Assembly (NCBI GenBank): GCA_014871385.1
Contig: CM026421.1
Coordinates: 10,863,128 to 10,927,127, forward strand
Source of the DNA: Ceratodon purpureus
Taxonomy: Eukaryota; Streptophyta; Bryopsida; Pseudoditrichales; Ditrichaceae
DNA: 64,000 bases
Direction: 5' to 3'
This document shows positions 1 through 11,300 of the stretch, one piece after another. How positions within the stretch are numbered: position 1 is the first letter of the stretch; each line of letters begins with the position of its first letter. The translations under genes were made by a program, and so were the position numbers. The notes below the pieces were generated by a model. It had not been told where the DNA came from, ran no database searches, and worked only from the letters and a program-made list of their open reading frames with translations.

Positions 1-560
1 TCTCCCTCCCTATCCCTCTCCCTCTTCCTCGCTCCCTTTCTCCCCACACTCCCTTTTTTTGTCCCTCTCCCTCACCTCCCCACCTCTCCTTTTTGTTTTT
101 TGTTCCCTACACTACCTGTCCCTCACCTCACTCCCTTGGTCCCTCACTCCCTCTCCCTCTCCCTTTCACTCCATCTCCATCCTCCTTTCACTCCCTTCTC
201 CCTTCCATTGTCCCTTCTCCCTCACTCCTTGGTTCCCTCTCCCTCTCCCCTCCCTCACTCCCTTTGTTTCCCATCACTCCTTCGCGGCGGGAGGCCCTTC
301 CCTGTCCCCCACTCCCTTGTCCATCTCCTGTCCCTGTCCCTCTCCCTCTACCTCTCCCCTCCCTCGCGGCGGCCACCACACTCCCTCTCCCTTTTGTCCC
401 TCTCCAATGTCCCTTCTCCCTCTCCTCTCCCTCTCCCTCCCCTCTCCCTTTTTTGTGTCCTGTCCCTCTCCCTCACCCTCTCCCTCTCCCTCTCCCTGTT
501 CCCTTTTGTCCCTGTCCCTCTCCATCTCCCTCTCCCTTCTCCCTCTCCCCTCTCTCCCAG
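1..560. repeat. Polypyrimidine low-complexity tract
   Basis: The plus strand is almost entirely C and T for about 560 bases, built from irregular CCCTCT/CCCTCTCC units with rare G or A. Long open frames on both strands here translate to Ser/Pro/Leu or Glu/Gly/Arg repeats and are products of the composition, not genes. A poly-T then poly-A junction follows at about 578-600. Such mirror-like purine/pyrimidine tracts can adopt triplex (H-DNA) structure; that is general knowledge and not shown here. Confidence 0.9.
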
Positions 561-599
561 TGGGTGCCCGGCTCTTATGTTTTTTTTTTTTTTTAAAAA

Positions 600-1072
600 A
601 ATCTTAACTCTGGGTGTCTTTGTGATTCACTGTTTTTGTTTTTTCTTTTCTTTTCTTTTTTTTGTTTTTTTGTTTTATTTGTAATTTTTCTTCTTTGAGA
701 AGGGGGTTCTACTTCTCATTTTATTTTAATTTTTAAATTGTTTCCCCTCCACTGTTTGGCGTCTCCCGGTGTATGAGAACTTTGGTAGTAGGGAGGGAGG
801 GGAATTCAGAAATTGGAAAGATAGGAAGTGTGGGAAGAATTGGAATTCAAAAATTGGAAGAATGGAATCCAATGGAGATGGGTTAATGGGATACCTATGC
901 AACAAGGAATGGTACAACATAGGACAGTAACCAACATAATCATGACTAATTGGTTCAATAATCATGATTCACATAACCCTCCTTTCCTCTTTAAATTTAA
1001 ATTTTTAAATTTTTACAGCAATACCAAAATTTTAAACTAAGTAAATATTGGTGTCAATAAAATAGTTTGGTC
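600..1072. other. AT-rich intergenic stretch downstream of the ParB-methyltransferase gene
   Basis: T-rich and AT-rich DNA containing the presumed 3' end of the minus-strand gene whose stop codon is at 1073-1075. I see no convincing ORF. The short frames here lack coding character. Confidence 0.5.
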
Positions 1073-4000
1073 TTAATATCGACGGTAAATATCAAAATAG
1101 TCTGAGTCTTCGTCACCTAGATCCAATGTATTATCAACAGCAGCCTCCAGATGTAGGTACTCCTTAACTGCCTGGTCATATCTCCGCTTCGTCTTTCGTT
1201 CCTTTGGGGAAGGTAATGCAGCCTGGTGTCTTGCTGCCTGCTCAGCGTAAACAGGCATGCGGAAGAACGTAGCTACCGGCGACAAGGGAACTCGGGCGAC
1301 TCTGCATACGAAGGCAGTATCTGAGAAAAGACGATTCTAAGCCTGACTGTTAGATTCAAAAAATGTTCAAAATTGCTGTCTAATACGAGACCTGACGACT
1401 ACACTCACTGCCTGCCCTTCGGTCGGATTTCCGGAGGATGGTAAGCCAGATCTTCTTCTGCAAGCTGTATCAGAGGATCCTCTTCATCGTCGTCGTCGTC
1501 GTCGTCATCGTCATCTTGGTCACTGTGATGGTCCCCGGCAGGTGCACGGGGAACCAAGTCAGATCTCATCGGAGCAAGAAGTTCCTTGAATATGTCCTCG
1601 TCCTCCTCAATAGCGACAATGTGACGGCCACGATTGCGACAGACTTGTATGGAGTCGCCTACAAAAGTCGACAAAGTAGGGAGTTAGTATTAAGGCAAAC
1701 TACAATCTGGAAGTACGGGAAAGACAATGTCATAAGATTGAAAGGCCGTACCTGTTCCCGCCGTGAGGTCAACCACAATGCCTCCAGGAGATGTGCAAGA
1801 CAAGACAAGGCAGCCCCAGAAATACTCATCAAGTTCCTTAGGACCACGCCAAGGCCGATCGCCGTTCATCTTCACAGTCTTGGCGTTAGCCGAGTTCATA
1901 AGGACGTTTCCCTTAACAACGTCAATATCTCCACTGTGAGTTGGCTTCAGAGTGAAGGCAGAGTTCCGAGTGCCGGTGGGGAGAGATGCTGCCCTGGGAT
2001 CCGGATTGCATCTGACATAAAGACCCACCCTAAAAAGATTAGTGGTCTCAACCCTTGATGGAACCCGAAGCGGCAGTATGTTGAAGCCGGTCCACTCCTT
2101 AAACATCTTGAACCCAAGGCTTGGGCAAAAGGACCTGATAGTCTTTCTTGTGGAGTTATCGTCAGTGTAAACAAAGACAAGGGCGCCATCATCGTGCAAG
2201 AAAGTATGGGCAAACACGAACGTGTTCTTGAACCAGTCCTTGTCAAGGACATTCCACTTAGGGACATCCGAGGCCGTTCTTGATATGCCTGGTACCGGGG
2301 AGTTGTCCGGAACCTGGGCTACTACAAGGTCCACCATTCCGTCCTTCGTCTGATTCCTCCCATAAACCCGGCAGGATTTACCATAATTGCACTGGCTTGC
2401 GAACTTGTACACCGCATCGAACATCGACTTATTGATCATACCATTCATGATCAAATCGAAAGTATCGTGCTCCACCTCCTTCGGTTCGTCAACCAGTCGA
2501 AACTCAGGCTGAGACAGAGTAAAATCTGTCCCAGAGGAGTTCCCTGATGGCGAAGGTCCATCCAGTCTACGTCGGGACTTGGGAGATTTAGGGGACCGTT
2601 GTCCTTTTCGGTTATCAACAGGTGACCCTGCAACTGAACCAGTGCCACCGTCTTGTGAGGCAGTGGTCCTCTGCGCTACGCGTCTTCCTAGCTGCGCCTG
2701 CGCTTTCTTTCTCCTCTGACCAACTTTCGGGTCCTCCGGTGCAGCCTCTTCGACGTCAGGTACTTCCTCCGGAGTGGCGTTGATGGCACCTAGTCGTCTC
2801 TTCAGATCTTCCTCCTCGGCGGGGCAGAAAGTCTTCGCACACTCGATGTACCAACCGCATTCCTTCAGATGCGCTGACGGATAAGTGATCTTCTGATACT
2901 CCGTGAAAATGAACGAGTCATGGCCAGGCTCAGTTTGGGTATCCATCCAATCTGGTTCTTCCGTGATCGCCTTCTTTGGCATCAACTCCCTCCTGTAGTA
3001 CCTATAAAACAGAGGGAATTGGGTCAGATTTCTTCATCTGCGCAAAGACAAAACTAAACAAGAGCATACCAAGGTTTTGATACTCACCTATAGATAAACC
3101 GGCTGACGATGAGATTGCCCTTAGGCACCTGGTTCCAAGTGTCGTTCCGCTGGAATGCATGTTTCCCGGCAAAGACAGTTGGAAATGCTTTTTGCCACAC
3201 CTTCTTCTTCCAGTAGTTCAGGTACACTTGCCAGGACTTGACTTCCTTAGTCCAGTCAGGAAGCGGATATTCAAGCAGGATAGGCTCAATCTTCTCCGTG
3301 ATCTCGTCCTCCAGCAGCGCATAGAAGCATGCTTTGTGCAGCCAAGCATGAAGTTGAGACTCACTGCACGAAGTCCTCGGAAAACTGTTTGCAGCCCTGG
3401 TATTATCAGAGCCGTTCCACATCTTCAGCCAACGCACTTTATACATCCCCTTGACGTTGGTGGTCGCAATCAGCTGCAGTTTGTCTAGCCCCATCTCGCA
3501 CTTCTGATTAGGGCGATGGTTGTAATGGTTCCGAATCTGAAAGGACGTAAACCCAAACAACGTAAGAAACAAAGTCATGGCATAACAAATGCTCATCAGG
3601 CCATTCCACCATTGCAGCTACACCACATCCTGGAGGCGTTAAATAACGTCATTGACCAAAACAATCGATCCTTCCAGGAGATCTGCAAATTCAAATGGCT
3701 TATCAATGCCGAACATGACGAGCCACCTGTCTTTGCAGCTCCCCTAGAGGGTCAAAATAACTTGGACAGTAACGTTCTACTGGTCATCATCTGAAATTTA
3801 AACACATCATACCTAAACTTCTAATTCGTAAAGCAACAATCAAGAAGCAATATAACACCCAAAATTGTCTAAGTGTCTACAAACCCGACCGCGCCTTCGA
3901 GGCCCGAAAGGGCTTCTCGGTACCGAGAGACCCTTCCCAGCCTCGAAGGCGCGGTCGGGATTTCGTACCTAGCAACATATTCTGCCCCTTTGGGCCGGAA

Positions 4001-7000
4001 ACCCGACCGCGCCTTCGAGGCCCGTAAGGGCTTCTCGGCACCGAGAGCCCCTTCCGGGCCTCAGTGGAGCGGTCGGGTTTCTGGCCCAAAGGGGCAGAAT
4101 CTGGGCCCCTTTTATTGTAAAAGGGGACGAAATGGCCCATCAGGCATAAAGAACCCTATAAATGGGTTCTTTATCTGCCTGGTGGGCTCTTTCAGCCCCC
4201 CTTTGGGCTCAAAGGGGCCCCTTAAGGCCCCTTCGGGCCGAAAACCCGACCGCGCCCTTGAGGCCGGGAAGGGTCTCTCGGCACCGAGAAGCCCCTCCGG
4301 GCCTCGAAGGCGCGGTCGGGTTTCCGGCTCCAGGGGGCCTAAAGAGGCCTCCCAGTGGCTGAGAGGGGCTCAAAAAGGCCCCTCGGAGCCGGAAACCCGA
4401 CCGCGCCCATGAGGCCGGGAAGGGTCTCTCGGTACCGAGAAGCCCCTCCGGGCCTCGAAGGCGCGGTCGGGTTTCCGGCTCCAAGGGGCCTAAAGAGGCC
4501 TCTCAGTGGCTGAGAGGGGCTCAAAAAGGACCCTTGGAGCCGGAAACCCGACCGCGCCCATGAGGCCGGGAAGGGTCTCTCGGCACCGAGAAGCCCCTCC
4601 GCGCCTCATGGGCGCGGTCGGGGAACCGGCCCCAAGGGGCCTTATTGGGCCCCTCTCAGCCCAAGAGGGGCCCGATAAGGCCCCTTGGGGCTGGTTCCCC
4701 GACCGCGCCCATGAGGCCGGGAGGGGTCTCTCGGCACCGAGAAGCCCCTCCGGGCCTCGAAGGCGCGGTCGGGGAACCGGCCCCAAGGGGCCTTATTGGG
4801 CCCCTCTCAGCCCAAGAGGGGCCCGATAAGGCCCCTTGGGGCCGGTATCCCGACCGCGCCCATGAGGCCGGGAGGGGTCTCTCGGCACCGAGAAGCCCCT
4901 CCGGGCCTCGAAGGCGCGGTCGGGGAACCGGCCCCAAGGGGCCTTACTGGGCCCCTCTGAGCCCAAGAGGGGCCCGATAAGGCCCCTTGGGGCCGGTATC
5001 CCGACCGCGCCCATGAGGCCGGGAGGGGTCTCTCGGCACCGAGAAGCCCCTCCGGGCCTCATGGGCGCGGTCGGGGAACCGGCCCCAAGGGGCCTTACTG
5101 GGCCCCTCTGAGCCCAAGAGGGGCCTTATCGGGCCCCTCTCAACCCAAGAGGGGCCCGATAAGGCCCCTTCGCGCGGTTCCCCGACCGCGCCCATGAGGC
5201 TGGGAGGGGCTTCCCGTTGCCAAACCTGACCTAAGCCAGGGCCTCAACCGGGCCTCAATAAGGAAAAACAAACTCACTAAGTATAAAAAGTCTAGAATCT
5301 ACATACCTCTTCAATAAAGCCCTTCCCGTTCTTCGGATTTGCGACGGCTTGGAGCTTGCTAAAAAGCTTGTTGAGGGCTTCTTTTTTCTTCAGAATCTGA
5401 TTGAATATAACCTCACGCAAACGCTCCCCTGTTTGCTTGTTCAGCGGCGTCGTCTGCTTGTAGTGATTGCATGCTTCCTCGCCTGCACCTGCTATCTCTT
5501 CCTGCCGCATTAAACCAAGAAAGTTAGTTTTTTTAATTATTTCGACACAATCTATAAAACAGGCAGGAATAAAAACGTTTAAGGGATTTACCGAGAAGAG
5601 GTGGTTCACCATTGTCTCTGAAGACAATGGATACCAAGTATTGGTCGTCTTTGCCTTCTCCTTCAGGTACTCTTCCTTGCTGAGGATATTCTCAAAATAC
5701 GTTGTGGGTAGCAGCCCATACCTGTGCACCATCTCGATCTGGTGCAAGACATTTGTCCTCACATGCGCCTGCTCATTTGACCTGTCAGGTGGTATGATAT
5801 TAGATATCACGAACTTAATCCAATGAAATCGACGACCAAGCATGGAGTAAAAACTTAAAGATCTAGCCAAGGAATGGTACTTACTTGTTTACTGAATGCA
5901 TGGCCCTGAGAATACTTGGGTAAAGAATCTTAGGGATCTCAAGGACCAAGCAATCAGGCATTCCGTGAAGGCGATGCCACTCCATGTTTCCCATCTTCGC
6001 TTCATCGATGTAGCGCTTCCAGGCCGTGTAGCGGTGATTGCCATCGTAAATGAAAAACATCTTTCCTTGAAGTGGCTTCAAATCCGGGTCAGAATTCAAT
6101 TCATGGTCGAATTCATTATCCAACTGATCCCATTCCGAACTCCATTCCCGTCTGATTTCATCTGTAACAAGCTTCTCCCTCTGATTCGAATCGGTCAGAG
6201 CCACATAGAACACTGCTGACCCTACTCTGTACCCGGACCGGAACTCGCTCTGCAACCGTAAGACCTCAGACTCCAACACTGGCCTGACTTCGGGCATACT
6301 AACCATGCGGCATAAAGGAATTCTCAACCTCGAGAACTTCTCTATCGGCTGTTTCCGACTCCGGTTGACTGCAACAAAGGTATCGTTCTCGAACTCCTTG
6401 ATCATCCGAGCCTCTATCTCCGCTGGTGTCACACCCTCGTCCTTTCCTAGAGGGTTCTCCGGCAATTCCTCCCCCTTCTTTACCCGCGGCCATGTCAGCT
6501 TAGCCGGCGGCGTCTCTGCATCGTCCCCCTCTTCCTCTACTTCATCCATCAAGGGATCTTTCTCTTCCGCCTCCACCTCGGCTGTCTTCGCCCTCTTCGG
6601 TGAAGGTGTACTCTCCATTGTATGCTCCGCACCATCGTTCTGGCCCTCGGCCATCGCCGTCTCCTTGTTGACATCGCCTGCCAGTTCCTCCCGTCCAGAC
6701 TGCTCTGTCGCCTGCAGGTCCATGCTCTCGTCCTGCCCCTCCCCTCCTTGCCTGTGCCCAGCAGCCACGAACGCCGTCTCTTCTACGGCCGCCTTCTGCG
6801 TCTCCTCCACAGCTGTCCCCTGCGTCTCCTCCACAGCCGTCTCCTGCGCCTCCTCCTCTCCTTCTTCCTGCAACAATGTGTCGCAACCTAAGTAGTCAGC
6901 TGAGTTGAACCCTTTCTAAAACCCTAGATACATACAGTGGAACTGGACGCTCTGACGATGCCCTAATACCCTTTCCCGCCCTTACTTCAAGGAGTACTAT

Positions 7001-7257
7001 CTTACCTGCTCTCGCTGGACAGCGGACTCCGCAATTCTAACCTTCTTAGACTTCTTGTGCTTTTCTGGACGCTCCTCCCTACTTGGCCGCTTCTTACTTT
7101 TCCTCTCGCTTTCTGATGACCTCTCATCTCCTGACCTCTTCTTTGTACCCTTCTTCTCACTTGCCGGTGACTTCTCAGTCCCGGACGACCTCTCCTCCCC
7201 ATGGCCCTTCTTAGACCTACCCTTCTTCAACTTCCCTCCATACTTAGGGTTAAACAT
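1073..7257 (-). CDS. ParB-like / DNA amino-methyltransferase-like fusion protein, nine exons
   Basis: Exons (minus): 7257-7006, 6867-5885, 5781-5592, 5501-5307, 3743-3648, 3536-3091, 2992-1752, 1658-1409, 1301-1073. All joints are GT/AG, phases agree, and the sum is 3882 nt (1293 aa). The start is ATG at 7257 with an in-frame TAG just upstream. Residues 1-84 are Lys/Arg/Ser-rich; 85-250 are acidic with VEETQ repeats; about 260-395 resemble the ParB/Srx N-terminal domain (RIPLCRMV, then DGNHRYTAW at 359-367). The 400-900 region is unrecognised. About 930-1170 follow a beta-class N4/N6 methyltransferase: motif IV position AQVPDN (946-951), FVYTDD, PWRGPKELDEYF (cf. HPTQKP), motif I VVDLTAGTG (1127-1135), then GRHIVAIEEDE. 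The DPPY catalytic tetrad is not conserved, so methylation activity is doubtful. A run of ten Asp follows, and the tail is acidic. Exon 5 is the least certain. The nuclear DNA-binding role is inference. Confidence 0.8.
3884..5215. repeat. 151-bp tandem array of nested GC-rich palindromes inside an intron
   Basis: The word GACCGCGCC recurs at 4248, 4399, 4550, 4701, 4852 and 5003, exactly 151 bp apart, then at 5184. Less regular copies lie at about 3887 and 4005. Each unit holds two back-to-back inverted repeats. One of about 75 bp runs GACCGCGCC...GGCGCGGTC around a TCTCGGCACCGAGA centre; one of about 65 bp runs GGCCCCAAGGGGCC...GGCCCCTTGGGGCC. A further AT-containing palindrome at about 4136-4187 centres on AAAGAACCCTATAAATGGGTTCTTT (split as AAAGAACCC / GGGTTCTTT). 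The array lies wholly inside the 1.56-kb intron between exons 4 and 5 of the minus-strand gene. Open frames across it (Arg/Pro/Gly/Ser-rich) are shadows of the repeat. Confidence 0.95.
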
Positions 7258-7391
7258 GGCGACAAACTATGTAGACCGACCCGCACCCTACAAACCCTAA
7301 CGACGTCACCCTAAACCGAACCCTGACTGTACTACACTCACACACACAAAAACCGCAACGCAGTGTAAGCCAGGCACAGCAAGGCTGCGAG

Positions 7392-7832
7392 CTAAGAACA
7401 CCACGAGGGGGCACAGAGAGACTGAGCATGGAGCTTCTCCCCCTTCTTATACCTCGCCTCAAGAGCAAGGGCGCACAAACTAATGATGTCTACAATTAAC
7501 ACACGTACCTCTAAGCACTCAGGTATGGTGAGGGGAATTGATTGCTGGAGCGGCGTCACACACTGCGATGGCGATGTCTCACACAACTCGCCCCCCTTTG
7601 CTACTCGAGGTACTGCTATGACGGGAAGTTTTGCGAAGTCCTTACTCAATGCCTTCACGGTCCCGCCAAACCCCTCAACACGTCGCCTCCGTTCCTCAGC
7701 CTGTCTCATCCTCGAAGCTGTCAGCTGCCTCGAGTTTGAAAACAGCTTGTCTCTCCCCTTCCTCTTTCTCTTTCTCTCTCTCACAGGAGTGGCGACCACT
7801 TCAGTTGAATCATCGACATGCATCTGTGACAC
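7392..7832 (-). CDS. Hypothetical basic protein or 5' exon
   Basis: A minus-strand frame opens with ATG at 7832. It reads a Lys/Arg-rich block (RERKRKRKGRDK), then RQAEERRRRVEGFGG, and stays open for 146 codons. A good donor sequence (GAG|GTACGT) occurs at about 7505, so only the first ~108 codons may be exon. It sits just upstream of, and in the same direction as, the ParB-methyltransferase gene and could be a leader exon of that gene or a separate small gene. I recognise no family. The opposite strand also has open frames here, which lowers confidence. Confidence 0.3.
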   Translation of the reverse strand: MSQMHVDDSTEVVATPVRERKRKRKGRDKLFSNSRQLTASRMRQAEERRRRVEGFGGTVKALSKDFAKLPVIAVPRVAKGGELCETSPSQCVTPLQQSIPLTIPECLEVRVLIVDIISLCALALEARYKKGEKLHAQSLCAPSWCS

Positions 7833-8340
7833 TATCCTGCTCTCTCGTCACACTAAACATCCCGAAGAATGCCACTCATTGCTTTAATATATCTCTCGTC
7901 AGGATGAGTACTGTTATTTTTGACGCTGCTAACTGTTTTGGCGCCCTTCCATATAAAGATTTCCTTAACTCAAAATTCCTAGAATTGGCGGCTCAGATCC
8001 CTCCCCTTTTTCCCATGTCAGGGAATTTACTCTGACACGGTGTACCAGCCCTAATTATATTCAGTGGCAATCAAGAGACGGCTGGTCCTTATTATAGAGC
8101 CTTCTAGTGGCTGGTGATTTGTCGCATGATCGTCCTTTCAAGTAAACATAGGGGGCCCCTAAACCCAGTCATCATCCCCTTCTAGTCCGTCAGGTATTCA
8201 TCCTCTCTTCAACATTCGTCTCTGTTATGACAAGTTGAGATTAGCAAATACAAACGTATAAATGCAGTGGAAAATGCTGCAACAACCCTCTCAATTCTGC
8301 ACTTCGTCGATTGTGTCGCTCTTTCTGATCTGCCTAAGCC
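7833..8340. other. Intergenic region, divergent promoter candidate
   Basis: This half kilobase separates minus-strand transcription on the left from the plus-strand MULE-like gene on the right. It has no coding signal I trust and no clear terminal inverted repeat. A bidirectional promoter is plausible from the divergent layout only. Confidence 0.35.
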
Positions 8341-11300
8341 ATGGCGCTACCTGTCCCGGCTCAGTTCCAAGGTTCCGTTTTTCTTTACGCACATGGCGTT
8401 GGAATTCCGCTTACGTTTCGGGTAGATGATGATGGGTACGCTCTTGTGTCATGTCAGCGTCTTAGTCTTAGGTTCCAGTATCAAGAGGACTCCATTAGCG
8501 TTGAGGAGGAGATCTGTGATGAGCTCACTGGAGAGATCACACATACACTAGGCCAGGTCTCATTTGTGGACGAGAGGGATTGTAAGATGTGGAGGCTCAC
8601 GCCTGGTAGGTTTAGAGTCTACGGTCTCACGGATTCCCAGATGGCTGCGTCCACCGAGATCCTGACCCCCAGACGGTCCTCTACTTGCACCATCCAGACA
8701 CCAGGAGCGGTGGACGTGAAGTTGAAGACCGACTCTGGCTCAACGACGCCTCTCCTTGCCAAAGTAAAAGTTGAGCCGGGATTAGATACCCCGGTTATCA
8801 ATCTCTCCTCTGACGATGACGGGAGCCCGCGGACTCGAAAGTCAGCCGGAGATTTACCCGCCAGAGAACCTGTCCGTCCCAAGGCGGCTGTGGACACTCG
8901 CGCTTCGGATCTCATGGCAATGCCCCCTTCTTTGGACGAGTCCGTCAGTATTGTATCGCTGTTGAAGAAGCTTACTGCGCGGCCGGGTAAGAAGAACCTC
9001 CTGAAGAAGTTAGACTACGACTCCATCCGACATGAGAGAGTGGAGTATCTGCCGGCGGAGTTCAACGGCGACGTCATCTTCGAACTGCCACCTGTCGGAT
9101 CCTCTGCCTCACGATCAGCCGCCAAGTCCATGCAGGGCATGGATAAGAGGTACGATGGGCACGTGTGGACGAAGACGATCACCACCAACATCTCCAACAA
9201 TATGGGCCTCTCTTTCCGGTCGTCTTCATGTGCGGGCCATTTGCGGTGCGAGAACAAGGACTGCGGGTACCTTGAGCGCGACCATCGCATCTTCGACGTG
9301 AATGAGACCGAATTCGACGGATGCACGTTGCAGGCGTTTGTTGTGGGTGAAGAGGCTCCGAAGGAATCCACTTTGGTCTGCAAGGTATGTAAGGAACCTC
9401 CCGTATGCGTTGCCACTTGTAGAGCAAGGATATTTTATGTTTCGGGCAAGGGCAATAGGACACGGGCGTGCATCCACGTAGGATCCCACACCCACCCTGT
9501 CAAGGTGGGAGACTACCGTGACATTAAGGTCGAGATAAGTAGTTTGATAGAAAATCAGATCGAGAACACGCCCAAGGCTACGAAGAGCGCCGTTGTACTA
9601 GAGGCCAGCAAGGACCTGATTGGTAGTTTTTTATTACGATCGGAGGATGATCCACCGAAGACGCTCACCGTTCAGGAGCTTTACCCGGTGCTCGATAGGT
9701 GCAAGGATATGGCGTCGCCTAACATTCGGAACAAGGTCGTTACTTTTAGGTACCTCAGACGTTTCGGGGTGATGGACAGCATAACGAAGCTGCGGGGACT
9801 CAGCACATGGGATTTCGTACAGAACAACATGTTCCCTGGCCAAGGGTCAGAATTTGACAAGGTCTACGTGTTCAAAATGTCCGAGATTGGGCCCGCGAGT
9901 GGTGTCGATCTTGTGAAGAGAATGCAGCCGACGGGGGATCTGGAGCTTTCGTGGATGATGTTTGACCACGTCAAGCGCGTGCGAAATTGGACAACCATGG
10001 CATGCCACGTGTATGACTCCACGTACTGCCGGGTCATGACGATCGCCTGCTGCGACATGCAATCTGAAGACGCCGAAGCCCAGATGGTGTTCTGGAAGAA
10101 CCTCAACGCAGTCATGAAGAGACACGGCGTGGAGAAGCCGAACTTCAAGGGCTTCATGGCGGACAGCGCCCAGGCTAATTGGAATGCGGTCCGGGTGGTA
10201 TACGGCAATGGCAACAAGGAAGATCAAATGGAGGACCGGGAGAGGACCTGTCAATTTCATTGGACCCAGTCGATGGTGAATCATACCGAGAAATACGTCG
10301 CCGAAGAGTTGTGGGATCAACACAAAAAGATGTGTCAGCAATACAGGAAGGCAAGATCAATGGCGGAGGCCGATGCTCTTTATCACGGGATAAGGGCTTG
10401 GTGGGCATCTGCGGGGGCAGTGTCCGAATCTGCCTTATCGAAACTTGACTTATGGCTCTCATTCTGGCATTATCGATATCGCCAATGGGGTGGATTCATG
10501 ACCGAGGTAACCACGCCACCCACTGTTGTTTTCTCTTTCCCCGTACATGCTCATCGTAGTGATTCATTAATCGTTCATCCGTTGTTGGATCTCAGAAATT
10601 CTCGGAGGCGGAACTCGCGGAGATGCCGTCCTGCAACCTCGCGGAGACGGTCCACAACAAGTGGCTTCAAGCATCCGGCAATAATGGCAGTGATCTGTAC
10701 GTCGCCACCGTCGACGACTTCATCCGTGCTTTTCTACAGGTTGTGAATTACTACCAGTATCTAAAGGGCGACGTGGGGGGTACTGGCCCGAGCAAGAAGG
10801 AGCTGAGGCTACGATCCGCAGAACGTAGGGCGAAGAAAACGGGCGATCCAAAGGTTTTGGAGGACCCCATGCTGGACATGCCTGGCGCCGATGAGTTTTG
10901 TACGCGTGTCCCACATCTGCCAGGGGAGGAAGTGTTTGGTTCGCGGAAACGCAAGCCCGACTTGCCTCTTGGCGCTGAGGAAGAGTCGCATAGGCCAGAT
11001 AAGGTAAACTTCTCGCATCCTCGAGTCAGTACCAGACCTGTCAGAGCTTGCGTGGCTCCCATGCCGGTCATCGTCGAGGAAGGCGACCGCGAGGTTGAAG
11101 CTGCTCATCATCCATCGCCACAGATGGATTCCGTCATCGCTTCACCCTTCAGCGAAGGAGGCGTGCGTCACGTCTCGGCTGTGGAGGAGACCAGAGTGAA
11201 CGTGAAGCAGTGGCACATTGCTCGACTGCCAAAGACTTCCGCAAAGTGCTGTTGGGCGCAGAGGGCCGTCACCAATAAGAAATGCACAGAGAGGATTGTC

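Noticed and set aside
59-684. Several overlapping open frames on both strands in the C/T tract
   Set aside because: They translate to monotonous Ser/Pro/Leu or Glu/Gly/Arg and exist in several frames at once, as expected from low-complexity DNA.
3516-3794. Plus-strand 92-codon ORF
   Set aside because: It overlaps antisense to exons 5 and 6 of the minus-strand gene, which have better splice and domain support.
3873-5195. Chain of Arg/Pro/Gly/Ser-rich ORFs on both strands
   Set aside because: They are translations of the 151-bp palindromic repeats in all frames and lie inside an intron.
3884-5215. CRISPR-like regular array
   Set aside because: Units are contiguous palindromes with no unique spacers, 151 bp long and GC-rich, in a eukaryotic intron.
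5782-5884. A 22- or 31-bp intron between exons 2 and 3 of the ParB-methyltransferase gene
   Set aside because: Nearer acceptors keep frame, but the resulting intron is implausibly short. The 103-bp intron ending ACCTGACAG also keeps frame and is similar in size to the other introns.
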